Source: Zingiber officinale (Eukaryota; Streptophyta; Magnoliopsida; Zingiberales; Zingiberaceae). Taken from it: DNA of 64,000 nt. How positions within the stretch are numbered: position 1 is the first letter of the stretch; every line of letters starts with the position of its first letter. Positions 1 to 12,562 of this stretch are shown piece by piece. The stretch lies in contig NC_056000.1 of assembly GCF_018446385.1 (NCBI RefSeq), positions 47,710,722-47,774,721 of the forward strand, in the 5' to 3' direction. Made by a program: the position numbers and the translations under genes. The notes beneath the pieces were generated by a model. The model did no database searches. It worked only from the letters and a program-made list of their open reading frames with translations, and was not told where the DNA came from.

Positions 1-1809
1 GAAGAGAAGAGGGAGAAGCTAGGGCCGACCACCAATGAGGAAAAAAGAGGAGAAGAATCATAGAGTCGTTCACCCATGAAGGCACCTCTACCCTCTCTTT
101 TATAATCCTTGGTCTTGACAAATAAAGAAATTTAAATAAAAATTTCCTTAATTCCTTTGCCATGAAAAAGAAAAATTATTTTAATTAAAAATAATTTTCT
201 TTTTTTTTTTCAATTACAATGGTCGGCCACCTCTTTAGCTATAAACAAGGAGAGTTTTAATTATAATAAGAATTAAAACTTCCTAATTTGTCTCCGAAAA
301 TTTATAAAAAATTTCTCCAATAATTTATCCCTTCATGGTGGATTATAAAAAGGAAATTTTATAAATTAAAATCTTTCTTTTAAATATGTGGATAATTTTC
401 AAAAAGGAAAGTTATCTCTAAAAATTAAAATATCTTTTCAATCTACAAATAAGGAAAGATATCAAATCTTTTCTTAATCTTTTGTAGAAACTAATAAAAG
501 AGAATATTTAATTTTTAAATTCTCTTTTAAATCATGAACATGGTTAAAAAAGAAAAGTTTTCTCAAAATTTAAAATCTACCTTTCATTCTACAAATAAGG
601 AAAGATTTCAAATTTTTTCTTAATCTTTTGTAGAAAGCTTTAAAAGGAAAGATTTAAATTTTAAACTCTCTTTTAAAACCATGATATCCACATAAGAAAT
701 AATTTTAATTAAAAATAAATTCCCTTTTAATATGGCCGGCCAATCAAGCTTGGGCTCCAAGCTATGGCCGGCCAATTAACTTAGCTCAACCTTTGGGTCT
801 TGGCCGGCCCTAAGCTTGAGCTTCAAGCTTGGCTTGGCCGACCCCTAATGGTTGGGTAAGAAGGTGGGTATGTGGTGGGTATAAATCTCTATATACAAGA
901 GGCTACGATAGGGACCGAGAGGAGGAATTGATTTTGGTCTCCCGATGAAATTAAGTATCCCGTGTTCGCCCCGAACACATAACTTAATTTCATCAATAAT
1001 AATTCATTCCACTAAAGAACTATTATTGAACTACCGCACCAATCCCAAATTACATTTTGGGCTCCTTCTTATTATGAGTGTGTTAGTCTCCCTGTGTTTA
1101 AGATATCGAATGTCCACTAATTAAATGAGTTACTGACAACTCACTCAATTAATATCTTAGTCCAAGAGTAGTACCACTCAACCTTATCGTCATGTCGGAC
1201 TAAGTCCACCTGCAGGGTTTAACATGACAATCCTTATGAGCTCCTCTTGGGGTCATTCCCAACCTAGATTACTAGGACACAGATTCCTTCTATAATCAAC
1301 AACACACACTATAAGTGATATCATTTCCTAACTTATCGGACTTATTGATTTATCGAACTAAATCTCACCCATTGATAAATTAAAGAAATAAATATCAAAT
1401 ATATGTGCTTGTTATTATATTAGGATTAAGAGCACACACTTCCATAATAACTAGGGTCTAGTTCTTTTATCAAGTCAGTATAAAAAGAACTTACCTAAAA
1501 TGGTCCTACTCAATACACTTAGAGTGTACTAGTGTAATTTATTAGTCAAGATAAACTAATACCTAATTACACTATGACTATTTCAATGGTTTGTTCCTTT
1601 CCATCTTAGTCGTGAGCAACTGTTTATAATTTATAATTAAAGAACTGATAACATGATCTTCTGTGTGTGACACCATACACCATGTTATCTACAATATAAA
1701 TTAATTGAACAACTACATTTATCTTAAATGTAGATATTTGACCAATGTGATTCTTATTTCTAGATAAATGTTTATATCAAAAGCTAGGCTTTTAGTATAC
1801 ACTCTAACA
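1..1809 (-). mobile_element. Copia-type LTR, incomplete at window edge
   Basis: Read on the minus strand, the segment starts TGTTAGAGTGTATAC at 1809, a typical TG terminus of plant Ty1/copia LTRs. It runs leftward as AT-rich non-coding DNA with no ORF. The right edge abuts gypsy internal sequence at 1810, so this looks like an LTR inserted in, or recombined with, the neighbouring element. The other LTR end and its target duplication are not visible. The copia assignment rests on general resemblance of the terminus. Confidence 0.6.
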
Positions 1810-1869
1810 GAACGAAGGGGAAAAGCACCTAGGGAAGATAACTCGCCTGAGCGGGTCAATCAATAATTT

Positions 1870-2442
1870 TCGGAGGGAATCCTAAGTGACCCCCTGCCAA
1901 AGCACTATACCCCATTAACGATCGAAGAATATAACGAAAGAATCGACCCCGATGACCACTTGACCAAGTTTGACAATGCGGTCACCCTTCATTAGTAAAC
2001 GAACAAGGTGAAATGCAGAGTCTTCCTTACTACTTTGTCTGGATCGACGCAACGATGGTTCAAACAGTTGCTGAACAACTCTATCTATAGCTTCAAGGAT
2101 TTTCGAGTGGCATTTCTACACCACTTTGCTAGTACCCGCCACCACTAGAAAACTAGCGTAAGTCTATTCTCGCTAAAGTAAGAGCCCCGAGAGGCCCTAA
2201 GGGCCTATATCCAGTGGTTTAATCAAGTGGCGATGGATATTCCGGCAGTCTCCTCAGATGTACTGGTGAGCGCCTTCACTCAAGGACTCACCGAGGGAGA
2301 GTTCTTTTGGACACTTATTCGGCGACCACCTAAAGACTTTGGGCACCTCCAAAAAAAGGCCAATGAGTACATTAATGTAGAAGAAACTCAGGCAGCAAGC
2401 AAGAAAAAGATGATCGTCGATGCCGCAGCAACATCCGAGTGA
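1870..2442 (+). pseudogene. Gypsy gag remnant
   Basis: Translation gives a retrotransposon Gag capsid-like pattern: a TIEEYNERIDPDDHL stretch, then VKCRVFLTTLSGSTQRWF, then an open stretch at 2227-2442 with FTQGLTEGEFFWTLI and KKANEYINVEE. Stop codons occur near 1995 and around 2147-2190, so it cannot encode a full Gag. No protease or reverse transcriptase follows. Confidence 0.75.
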
Positions 2443-2689
2443 CGTCAATTAAGCAATCATCAACCACTAAAAGGGCCCCGGATAGGAGCCCCTTCACACT
2501 AGGAGCCTAAGACACATGTCGTACAACAGGTGACGGCCACTTGTCCAGGAAGCAAAAGGCAGGTGCCGATGTTTTGCACCTTCCACCGGTCAACGACGCA
2601 TAACACTAGGGATTGCTACGACCTAGCAGATGGTAGGTCAGTTCCGCACGGATACTGCAGATGCTCATCAATTCTCGAACGACGATAAA

Positions 2690-3255
2690 AGCTCAGGCCT
2701 TGGCTGATTTCATCACAGAAGTCCAGAGCGACAATCTAGAAGCAACCTAGAGAAATATATGTTGATGGCTCTTCCACCTGGCAAGGCAGCGGGATTGACA
2801 TCCTGCTCATTTCTCCAAGAGAAGACCGGATGTAACTGTCTGTTCGGTTAGATTATCACACCACCAACAACGAAGCCGAGTATGAAGCCTTGATAGTCGG
2901 CTTGCAAGCAACGCGATATATCAGAGCCACAAGAGTCATCATCCACTTGGACTCCCAGTTGGCCACCCAGCAGTTGTTGAGAATGTTCGAGATTAGCAAT
3001 CCTCGACTCAAGTTATGTAAAGAAGCCTTTGAGAAATTGAAGACAAATTTCCAAGAAGTCACTGTACAGAAGATCCCTCGATCGGACAATCAAGCAGCAG
3101 ATGAGCTAGCTAAATTAGATAGTTCATTATCATCGGTCGTGATAAGTCAGCCGATTGAACATGTTTCCTTAGTAGCGCATATTGACTGGATGGAGGGAGT
3201 TGTCTTTCCGAGCGACTGGAGAACACCGCTAATCGAATTTTTTTCGATCGGGTAG
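2690..3255 (+). pseudogene. Gypsy RNase H domain remnant
   Basis: The catalytic-type YVDGSS motif is at about 2756-2773. After a break near 2833, the frame continues as NNEAEYEALIVGLQATRY, HLDSQL and DNQAADELAKL, which is the usual order of an RNase H domain (Asp, Glu, Asp, then a C-terminal Asp). Entry into this domain from gag within about 250 bp shows an internal deletion of the protease and reverse-transcriptase region. Stop codons make it inactive. Confidence 0.75.
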
Positions 3256-3299
3256 TACGTCGATCGACCAGGAAGCGACGCGTCTATTAAAGAAGAGGG

Positions 3300-4440
3300 T
3301 CGGATGGTTCACCTTGGTAGGAGATCAGCTGTATAAAAGAGTCTTCTCTAAGCCTTTGCTCAAGTGTGTGGGACTAGAGGATGCAACGTACATCTTGCAA
3401 GAAGTTCACCAAGGCTCCTGCGAAAGCCATCCGAGCGGCCGATCGCTAGCTCGGAAGATTCTCCTGGCCAGGTACTTCTGGCAAACTCTCTAAGAGGATG
3501 CCCCTCGGATGACAACCGTCCGTCCGCCCTACCAAAAGTGTCACAATCTTTCGCATCGACAGACCAAAGAGATGAAGTCATCTACGGTAGTTTACCCGTT
3601 CGACCAGTGAGGTATGGACATAGTGGGATCGTTTCCCATGGCAATGGGTCAGCGAAGGTTCTTGCTCATTGTTGTGGACTATTTTTCAAAATAGGTGGAG
3701 GTTGAGCCCTTGGCCAAGATAAGTGAGCAGATGGTCATCAAGTTCATCTGGCAGAACATCCTCTATTGATTCGACATCCCTCATCGGCTCGTCTCGGATA
3801 ACGGGAGGCGGTTCGCAGGTCAGAAGCTCAGGGAATGATGCGAAGACTATAATATCCAGCAGACCTTCACCTCAGTCGCCTACCCCCAGAGCAACAGCTA
3901 GGTGGAGGTTACAAACCGAGAGATCCTTAGAGGTTTACAAACTCGACTCGACCACACAGGGGGTAGCTAGATCGATCAGCTCTCAAGTGTCTTGTGGGCA
4001 CTTTGCACGACTCCAAAGGAGATGATCGACATAACACCATTCCAGTTGGTGTACGGAGGAGAAGTTATGATTCCTATAGAGGTAGGAGTGGAATTCGACT
4101 GGGTACGACTCTATGATAATAAAAACGATGAGAGAAGATTAATGGAGCTCGACTTGGTGGATAAGGCGCTGGATAAAGCAGCTATTCAGCTAATAGTCTA
4201 TCGACAACGGATGAAGCAGAATTACAACAAGAGGGTGATCCTGAGGTCCTTCCAAGTCGATGATTTGGTGTGGAAGAAAATCAAGTCGGTCGGCGATGCT
4301 ACCAAGCTCGAAGCACCATGAGCGGGACTATACAAGGTTGTGCAGAAACTCCACTCGGGGGCATACTACAATTGGATGACGAAAACAGAAAACGGCTTGA
4401 TTGGTCATGGAGCGCGACTTATCTCCAATCCTACCGGCCC
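3300..4440 (+). pseudogene. Gypsy integrase remnant
   Basis: Frames broken by stops and shifts encode pieces of a gypsy integrase. They include an N-terminal zinc-binding-like stretch (HQGSCESHPSGRSLARKI), a core with PHRLVSDNGRRF and NIQQTFTSVAYPQSN, and a C-terminal part with TPFQLVYGGE and RSFQVDDLVWKK. It was recognised by motif order. It cannot yield a single protein. Confidence 0.75.
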
Positions 4441-4560
4441 GGATGAGAGGTGCGCAAGAAAACATGAATGTATTTTTTGCATGTATGTGCTGGTTTCAGG
4501 ACGGACATGAAATAAAAAAACAAAGTTCTCCGGACGATTTAGCAGATCGTCAAAGATAAA

Positions 4561-4890
4561 AGTCGAGTGATGACCTTAAACCCTTGTCGTCGTCAGCGGT
4601 CAAACGGTGACCTTAAACCCATGTCGTCGTCAACGGTCAAACAACGACGTTAAACTCTTGTCGTCATCAGCAGTCGAGCGGCGACCTTAAACCCTTGTCG
4701 TCATTAGCAGTCGAACGGTGACCTTAAATCCTTGTCGTCATCAGCGGTCGACCGACGACCTTAAACTCTTATCATCATCAGCGGTCGAGCGGCGACCTTA
4801 AACCCTTGTCACCAATAGTGATCGAGCGACAACCTTAACCCCTTGTCTCCAATAGTAGTCGAGCGGCAACCTTAAACTCTCACCTACGCT
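4561..4890 (+). repeat. 37-bp tandem array inside gypsy element
   Basis: About nine diverged copies of a 37-bp unit containing GACCTTAAACCCTTGTCGTC and a GTCGAGCGGC spacer lie between the integrase remnant and the antisense ORF. Such arrays are common in the 3' untranslated region of Tat-lineage elements. The last copies are most diverged. Confidence 0.8.
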
Positions 4891-5088
4891 AAACGTTCAA
4901 ACAAAATGGATCGATCGACCAAATAGGTAAACCGTTGTTGATCGAAAGCCAACATGAGGCCGCATGAGTCTACACGACGCTCGAAAAGCGAGTTGCAGAA
5001 TTAAAATACAAGAAAATAAAGGCTATCCGGACGGACAAAGTATTCATTGAAACTCCAAAAATATTTAGAGGCAATACTCTCAACTGGC

Positions 5089-7330
5089 TCACTCCAAATA
5101 ATCTAATACATCATCAGACAGCAATATAGTCAGCTGGTTCTGATTGATGACTTTGCTTGATAGAGCAATAGGGAGATACTCGCCTTTCCGGAGTTGGCCA
5201 AACGTCCCTTCGATCGCTAGGTCGAACAGACGAAGAGCCCGATCGACGACCTTGTCATTAAAAGCATTCGAGCGAATGTAGTCTTGTTTCATAAGCTCAA
5301 ACCTACTCGACTCAGCTGCCTGATAAGTCTCTAGGGCCGCTTGGGAGGCCGCCAACTCTTCCTTCAATTTGGTCATCTCCTCATCCTTGACATCAAGCTG
5401 GGCCTTTGCTGCATCCCTCTCGGCTAGTAGTCCATCCCGCTCGGCCTGCAGTGTGGTATTAACCTCTTTTAGGTTTTCGGGCAACACCTTGAACTCCTTG
5501 TTTTTAATCTCCAAGTCCTCGATAATCCGGAGCTTCTTGGTGTTAGCCAAACTCAACTTTGTCTCAGAAGAGCTAACCTATTTCTCTAGTCGAGCCAGTT
5601 GGGTAGCCTGCTCAGAGTTTTTCTTTTTCTCAGCCTTTAGCTGCTTGGAGCTTGTATCCAGATCGGCTCTTAATTGAGCTAGTTCGGCGTTCAATTGTTC
5701 CAACTGCGCCTGGGAAGCCGATGCCTGGTCGCTCGGAGCACACAACTTTTTAACTTCCTCCTCCAAAAAGGCAAGTCGCTGGCACATGACTAAGCTCTCC
5801 ACCCAGTACTAAAAAAAAGCGAAGGCATTTATTAAGAGCCGAGCGGCGACAATAATAAATATAAAGTACTTACCCTAGTAGATATCTAGGTATGACTATC
5901 AGCGAGTGCCCTCGCACGGGCACGAGCGTCGGTCCAGATTTGTGCAAGTGGCCCCCAGATAATTATTTGATGCTCTGGAGCTCGAGACTCAGCGCTTGCA
6001 GTGTCACACCACTAATCCGAGGGCAGGTGGCTGATTGCAGTTATGTGGCGCTGGCCACTCGGAACAATTAGGGCTGAGGTTGCCCCACCAGTTGACTGGG
6101 ACGTTTGCGTCGACCAGATGAACGATTTCTAAATCTTCGGTGGTATAAAGGACATGGGTTGCACAACGATTGTCCCTTGGGGCAGCCCGGATAAGGATGG
6201 CGTGCGATCGGACGAAGGCGATGTATGTGTGGTTGCCATAACTTGGTCGGGCACTGGCGTGGAGGTTGCGGCCCACTCGGATGTAGGACCCGGATTGGTC
6301 CTCGACGGAGTTTGTGAAGTTGACGCAGTAGAGCAGGCAGTCATCTCCGCTCGACGTCTCTTTCGTCTTATTAATGGCTCCCCAGAAGAAGCCGATTCCG
6401 AGCCCTCACCTACGACTATTACCAGAGGATGCTCGGGTGGAGGACTCACTATAATTGTTGCCTGACCGCCAATCGTATGGTTGTCCGCTCCGCTTCCTTG
6501 GGTTGCGGTCTCCGCGCTCTCCCCGAGCGGGTCTTCTAGTGAGACGATCGGCGACAGACCACGGAGGTCCAACTCAACTACGGTCGCAACGTTGATCTCA
6601 GCGTCTGCGAGCTTGACTTTGCCGGCTAGACGAGCGCGCAACATAACTTCGGCTGCAAAAGAAAGGAAGAAATCAGTTAGATTCAAAAATTAAGCCAAGA
6701 AAGAGCATACCTAGGCTGCACGGGAGCCTTGTGCGGATCGGACTCAGACCGAACACGTATAGGACACCCTCCAGCAGCAACTTCTGCATATGATACTTCT
6801 GACCGGTCAAACAGGAAGCTGTGTTGCGCGAAGGTAGTCCGAGTGGCTCTTATATTTCTTGAGCTCTGGAGGATTCGACACCTCTATTTGCCATCTGGTC
6901 GGGAAGTCCGGTCGCTCGGGAAAGCGAACAAAAAAGTAATATTCCTTCCAATGTTTATTGGAGGATGTCATCTTATCAAAGAAAACAAGTCACACTCAGG
7001 CTTGGAAGAGAAAAGTCCTCGGCTTGGACAACTTGGGATAGTAGAAATAATGGAAGAGCCGAGGAGTAAGGGAAATCCTGTGCAGGCAGAATAGAACAAT
7101 AACCCCGCATAGCAGCCGAAAGGAATTCAACTCCAATTGATGCAAGGAAATACGAAAATATTTACAAACTGCCATGAAAAAAGGGTGGATCGAGAATCAC
7201 AGATCGATAGTAAATTGGTCTTGGAAGAAACAAACGGAACCCGGAGGTGGCTAGTTCGAGCGATCAAAAGCTGAAGGAAGGCCAATTTGATAGCCAGAGG
7301 GAATTTCAAAAACATCTCTTAAACTCTCAA
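5089..7330 (-). pseudogene. Antisense ORF of Tat-like retrotransposon
   Basis: On the minus strand, against the element, an N-terminal part near 7330-6700 reads FEIPSGYQIGLPSAFDR, then PPPGSVCFFQDQF, LFHYFYYPK and NKHWKEYYFFVRF, a pattern shared by plant transposon-associated proteins. A possible intron (GTATGC to TTGCAG, about 6712 to 6655) leads to a Ser/Pro-rich segment (6129-6686). Two coiled-coil-prone segments follow, at 5578-5802 and 5089-5556, rich in Glu, Lys and Leu (AERDGLLAERDAAKAQL). Several stops break the frame. The function of these antisense ORFs is not known. Confidence 0.65.
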
Positions 7331-8101
7331 CATCGTCTCCATCAAACCTGGACTCAATGGATGTATACCAGAGTCCAAACATGGAGGCAGTAGGCTGGGA
7401 AAAGCTTGCCATCAGAGCAATGGCAAGAAATCAAGGAGTTCAATTGAAAGAAACAAAAAACGACACGGACACTGGACAGATTCGATGGAGGGAAGGTGAA
7501 AGCTTACTAGGATTGTCAGAGAAAACACAGGGGGCGGTGGCATTGATGCTCCTTCACGAAAACGCCAAGTGTGGAAAACGGCAAAGCAAGCGCGCTCAAA
7601 AGCCTTGCAGCCGATCAACCTCAGTCGTCTGATCTAGCTTCACGAAAACCGAGATAATGATCTAATCATTGATTTTGAAATGGCGCATGGTGAATATCCG
7701 CCTGCCACATCAAGCGTGCGGCGGCAATAGTCGACACGTGGCATTCAGTTATCAGACGCATTTAATGAGCTTAATTACAAAATGTATGGTCTCATGCTCG
7801 ACCATATCATCAAGGATTTGCACGATTTTCAAGATATTTGGATGACATCAGCATACTCCGTGCTCACTCAAGGAAAAGAATTTTTTCAAGTGTGCATACT
7901 CATTCTCCCGATCAATGCAAGGAATGAGCCACAGGATTGAACCCTGCATCAACATAGTGAATGTCGAGCGATGTCGGCTATTGGTCCAATCTATGATTGC
8001 AGATCAGGCATAGTCCAATCAGACAATGGAGCGTTTGGGATGAGCGGACCAAACACATTTTGTCCAGTCAGTCGGACTTACGACTTCCTTCAACTAAACT
8101 T
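7331..8101. other. Untranslated internal region of gypsy element
   Basis: The region between the start of the antisense ORF and the polypurine tract shows no protein motif. It probably contains the antisense promoter and leader. Confidence 0.4.
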
Positions 8102-8112
8102 AAAGGGGAAGC
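8102..8112 (+). other. Polypurine tract
   Basis: AAAGGGGAAGC immediately precedes an LTR-like TGTGATGCGG. The same arrangement (AAAGGAGAGGC then TTGTGATGCGG) recurs at 56126-56138, which supports this being the plus-strand priming site next to a 3' LTR. Confidence 0.7.
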
Positions 8113-8113
8113 T

Positions 8114-8793
8114 TGTGATGCGGCGATAAGAAGAGCCTACCTCGCACAAGTCAATTGTCACGTCGAAGGAAAGTCAAAGAGGTCAACGCGTAAGGGTAAG
8201 CAAGGTACAGTGTGGGTGCCTCGCCGATCGGAGGGATTACCGTCCGGTCAGCCAGACGGTTGGCAGTCAATACTCTAATTAATCGACCCGTCGAATGGAC
8301 TAGGAGCCCGTGTCAAACAGGCTTGTAATATGGGCCGATTGGGGCGTTCGATCGGTTCTGAGTACGGCATTGGCATTGTACTCATAAACGGACCGTCCGA
8401 CCGATGCAAGGAATAATAGTACACAGGAGAAAAAGACAATTAATAAGGAGAAGAAAAAACAAAGGGAAACATGACATCTGTTAATAAATGTGTAGAAGAC
8501 AAGACAAACATGCCTTTGGTTTGTCATTAAACCATACCATTAAATAAGAAAAGACGAAAAGTCATCCAGAAAGGTATAAAAAAGGTCTACAGGTATGAGG
8601 AACAGACAAGAAAAATATTTCTGAGTTCTACGATTCTCTATCTTCTTACTATCCCCTATTCTAACTTGATCGTCGAAGGGCCAACGCTAGGGACTCCTTC
8701 CCTAGTCTTGGTTTTGTTTTGCAGGATCATCGAAGTCTTCTTCTTGTCAGTGGTCACCCCATTTCTAGCTTTCTAGCTTCCTTCATTCGGACA
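8114..8793 (+). mobile_element. 3' LTR of the gypsy element
   Basis: Starts TGTGATGCGG after the polypurine tract and probably ends CATTCGGACA near 8793. A TATA-like GGTATAAAAAAGG lies at about 8572-8584. The 3' end is approximate because no second LTR is available for comparison. Confidence 0.6.
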
Positions 8794-8814
8794 AGATTAG
8801 ATTAATTTAAAGTA

Positions 8815-9400
8815 ATTTTGATAAAATTTAAATAATTTTGATCAGATTGATAAAGAGTATTTTGATATAATAGTGTTAAAAATTTAGAATTTATGGTTCA
8901 AGATATTAAGTTTAAGATTTAGAATATATGATTTACTTGTAACTGTGTAGCAGCTACTTAGTAACTTCCAGAACTATGTAGCAACTATTTAAAAGCTTTT
9001 ACAATTATTTTTAAGTGATTTTGATTAAGTTTAAATAATTTTGATCAAATTAATAGAGTATTTTGATATAATATTATTAAGAATTTAAAATTTTAGGATT
9101 TCCCTGTGTAATAATTATTACTTACTAGTTTCTACCACTAATTTTGATGAAGTTTAAATAATTTTAATTTAGTTGGTAAAAAATATTTTGAGTATTCAGA
9201 ATTTAGAATTTAAGATTCAAAATTTTAAAATTTAGGATTTATAATTTACTTATTACTGTATAATAGTTACTTAATAGTTTTTACAATTATTTTAAACAAT
9301 AAATTTGGTAAATTTAAAGTATTTTTGTGAAGTTTAAATAATTTTAACCGTATAAACAAATGTTTTGATATAGTAATACTTTATGTATATTAATTTTAAT
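8815..9400. repeat. AT-rich dispersed repeat, direct copies
   Basis: Several diverged copies of a motif containing AAGTTTAAATAATTTTGATC and TATTTTGATATAATA recur at irregular spacing. Related sequence in the opposite orientation occurs at 14500-14850. No coding potential is seen. 9401-9809 is AT-rich 3' flank of the next gene. Confidence 0.5.
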
Positions 9401-9809
9401 TAAAATAATTAATTTTTCAAGTAACAACTATCAAATTACTGATACCACAATGTAACATTGGAAAAAACAGAGGATATTTTTAGTACAAAATATATGATAG
9501 AATGCCTTTCAATAATATATGTAAGACATCTTATCAATCCAAATTCCAAAAATAAAGAGAACATAAGACATTCAATAAAAAATCTATTATAATGCTAAGA
9601 ACAGTCTTACAATATTATCTCTTTGGCACACCTGGAAGTTCCAACTTGATCCTTATTCATTGCATGTTATAGCTTGTATAACACAGTTAAGATCTAAAAA
9701 GTACATCAGAAATGGACTTGTGAACTGAGGGAGATGTGAGCAAACTGCCATAGTTACTGATGGATCTTACCACAAGGATGGTTTGAAGTTGCATCCGAGG
9801 TTTTAAGTT

Positions 9810-12562
9810 TTAAGAAAGTGATGCAGAATCACTGTCATTGTCGCCGTTATCGGCCTCCTTCACTTCCTGAATCATTTTCAGAACCTGCCATGTGGTTGGC
9901 CTACTGTCTGGAAATGGATGGACGCAGGCTGCTGCGATGTTGACGATCATCATTAAGCGCTCATCGTCTCCACCATCTTCCCGTGTCGATTGAACCCAAG
10001 CAGGTATATCGGTTTCCATTAGGACCGGATGTTGTGATGGAGATTTGCCAGTGAGAAGCTCCAACAATAGCACACCAAAACAGTAGATGTCCGATTTGGG
10101 AGTTAAAGGATCGTTAGATCTTTGAGTTTCGGGAGCTTGATATCCTGAGACATCTTCGCTGTCTGATGACTCCACGAGAAATGAGAGACAATAGTCGGTT
10201 AGGCAAGCCTCAAAATCAGAACCAAGAAGGATGTTGGCCGATTTGATGTTGCCATGAACTAATGGAGAAGCTTGGTGAATGTATGCAAGTCCTTGTGCAA
10301 CATCTTCTGCTATCTTAAGACATGAAGTCCAGTGAAGGGGCTTCGACCTCGTGGATCTTGAGCCTATATAGCAAAAAGAACATGGATTTCAGCACGAATG
10401 AATTGAAATCCAGCACCAGTCCAACAACAGAAATCAACTTTATTACAGACAATGTAGCTTGATTTTTGACACAACTTTCTTAGCATTTCTACTATGTTGA
10501 AACAATGCTCTACTATATCGAAGCAAGAAAAGACAAATGCAAGATCTAGTTGCACAAACTCAATGATCCAGATATTCTTAGGAAATATACATTTTGGTCA
10601 CTAGTGTTGCATCTTAAGAACACTGATCACAATGTTTATTGCTTTCATGATTATCACCTATCTAGCAACAAAGCAATTAATAGTTATCGAATTGCTCTAT
10701 GTGATAATCCATAGACATTCTTTCTGTAGTGTTTTCATCTTCGATATCTAAAATGCTCACAAGACCAAAACAAGAGATAAATCAGAATACTAATCTGAAT
10801 TCTAATAGCAGCAAAAGATTGCTAAAAAAATGTAAAACAAAAGAACCAGAAGTACCATTTAAATTCATGTATCAACTATCAAATCTACTTCTTTCAGGAT
10901 TCTAAAAGATAAATCTTTAAAATCTTTAGGTAATTTGCTTTGTGTAAAACAAATTTGATCCACTGAAAAACTATTAGATGATACTCTTATGAAGTTGTAT
11001 CTATTAAAAAGCACTGTAAAGCAGTGAGATAAGAGAGACAAGCACTGAAACACTATTAGATGATACTCTTATGAAGTTGTATCTATTAAAAAGCATTGTA
11101 AAGCAGTGAGATAAGAGAAATCAATACCATGAATCAATGAATGAAGGCTTCCATTGGGCTTGTAATCATACACCAGCAGCCTCTCCTCCTTAGATTGGAA
11201 GAATGCCCGCAATGACACCAAATTGGGGTGGCGCAGCCTCCCCACCACCTCCATGTGTCGGTCGAATGCCTCCTTCCCGGTCGCTGCCAGCTTTGCCGCG
11301 TCGAGCCTCTTCACTGTCACATTGAGCCTGTTCTCCAGCACCGCCTTGTACGTTGTGCCAAGCTTCCCCCTCCCTAGCATTTCCGCTGACGACTTCATCA
11401 GCTGCTCAAGCGTGTACACCTGCGCCTCCCCAGAGCAGAACACCAAACACCCACTCTTTGCCAACTTCTTTACCTTCTCCTCCGACACCGCCATCGCCGC
11501 CGCAGCGATGAGCTCGTTGTTCCCACTCTCGATCTCTTCGGTGTAGCTATCCACGGCCGCAGTGGCCGGTTCCGCCGCCTCGGTGTTGCGCTTCACTGGG
11601 ATTAGAATCTCCCCCTGCTTCATTCTCTTCCTCCGTCTCTGCATCACCAGCAACGCGCCCAAGATTCCAATCGCCAGCATCGAGATGGCCAAGAACCCTA
11701 TGGCGACGACGGCTCTCTTATGCATCTTTTGAGACGGCGAAGATGCCGGTAGATTGAACCTGCTATTTTGCCCTAAGTTAGCTCCGGCCGGCGACGACGA
11801 ATTGTGAGAGTCACTACCGCGGTGGGGGAAGAGTATATGGGCGTCGACGCGGCACTCCTTTCCTAGAATCTTACCGCAGAGCGCTGGATTTGCAGCGAAA
11901 GAGGAGGCGGAGAAGGAAGACAAGATGGAGGTGGTGGGGATCTCGCCGGAGAAGTTATTGAAGGAGACATTGAGGGTTTTAAGGGAGGTTTGGTTGAAGG
12001 CAGGGAGGGAGCCGTTGAAGCGGTTGGAGTCCAGGCGGAGAGCGACGAGGCGGTCTAGGGAGGCAAGGGCCTGCGGGACGGGGCCGGCTAGGTGGTTGCT
12101 GGAGAGATCGAGGACGCGGAGGCGGTGGAGGGAGAGTATCGAGGGCGGGAAGCGACCGCCGAAGCGGTTATGGCCAAGGAAGATGGCCCGGAGGTTAATC
12201 AGCGGGGAGAGGTCCGGGATGGGGCCGGCGAGGGAATTGTCCTGGAGGCTGAGTATGCGGAGCTGGTCTAGGCGGTCTAGGGTGCCGGGGGTGAAGAAGC
12301 CGGTGATGTCGGAGCTAACGAGCACGAGGCGTACGACGCGACCGGCGGGGGAGCAGGAGACGCCAGGCCAGCGGCAGTGGGAGGCGGAGTCATTGGAGGG
12401 GGGAGCGGGGAAGGCGAGGCGGTTGCCGGGGTCGGCGGCGGACTTGAAGGCGAGGAGAGCGGCGGCGTCGGAGGAACCGCCAGCGACGGCCGAGCCGACC
12501 GGGCCGGCGGCGGCAGCGCAGAAGAGGAGAAGCAGAACGCCGTAAGCAGCGCCGTCGAGCAT
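9810..12562 (-). CDS. LRR receptor-like pseudokinase (LRR-III type)
   Basis: Two exons, 11128-12562 and 9810-10363, with donor G|GTATTG and acceptor ATATAG, predict 662 aa. The start is the first ATG in frame with the signal peptide. Order: signal peptide (about 1-27), Cys-capped LRR N-terminal domain (about 30-72, ending CRWPGVSC), about five LRRs (about 97-210), one transmembrane helix (about 284-307), then a kinase-like domain. The Gly-rich loop ([12 protein letters not shown]) and the Lys of VTVKR are kept. The catalytic HRD is HGN (515-517) and the DFG position is DYC (535-537), so phosphotransfer is unlikely. It resembles the plant group containing At5g67200, whose members are described as probable inactive receptor kinases. 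It should sit in the plasma membrane and signal through partners. The first exon is very GC-rich. Confidence 0.9.
10970..11118. repeat. 82-bp tandem duplication in kinase intron
   Basis: A block starting ACTATTAGATGATACTCTTA at 10970 recurs at 11052, almost unchanged. The second copy ends about 10 bp from the exon 1 donor (11127/11126). It lies in the single intron of the LRR pseudokinase. Confidence 0.85.

Larger units (their letters stand above)
1810..8793 (+). mobile_element. Decayed Ty3/gypsy (Tat-like) retrotransposon
   Basis: The order on the plus strand is gag remnant, RNase H, integrase, tandem array, antisense ORF, polypurine tract and 3' LTR. An antisense ORF between pol and the 3' LTR is known from the Tat lineage (for example Grande and Retand). 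Gag passes almost directly to RNase H, so protease and reverse transcriptase are missing. The 5' LTR and primer site are absent, replaced by the copia LTR at 1809. Stop codons in every domain show it is non-autonomous and old. Confidence 0.75.

Noticed and set aside
11925-12545. 206-codon ORF on the plus strand
   Set aside because: It is the antisense shadow of the GC-rich LRR exon. Its Arg-rich composition has no domain, while the minus frame encodes clear LRRs.
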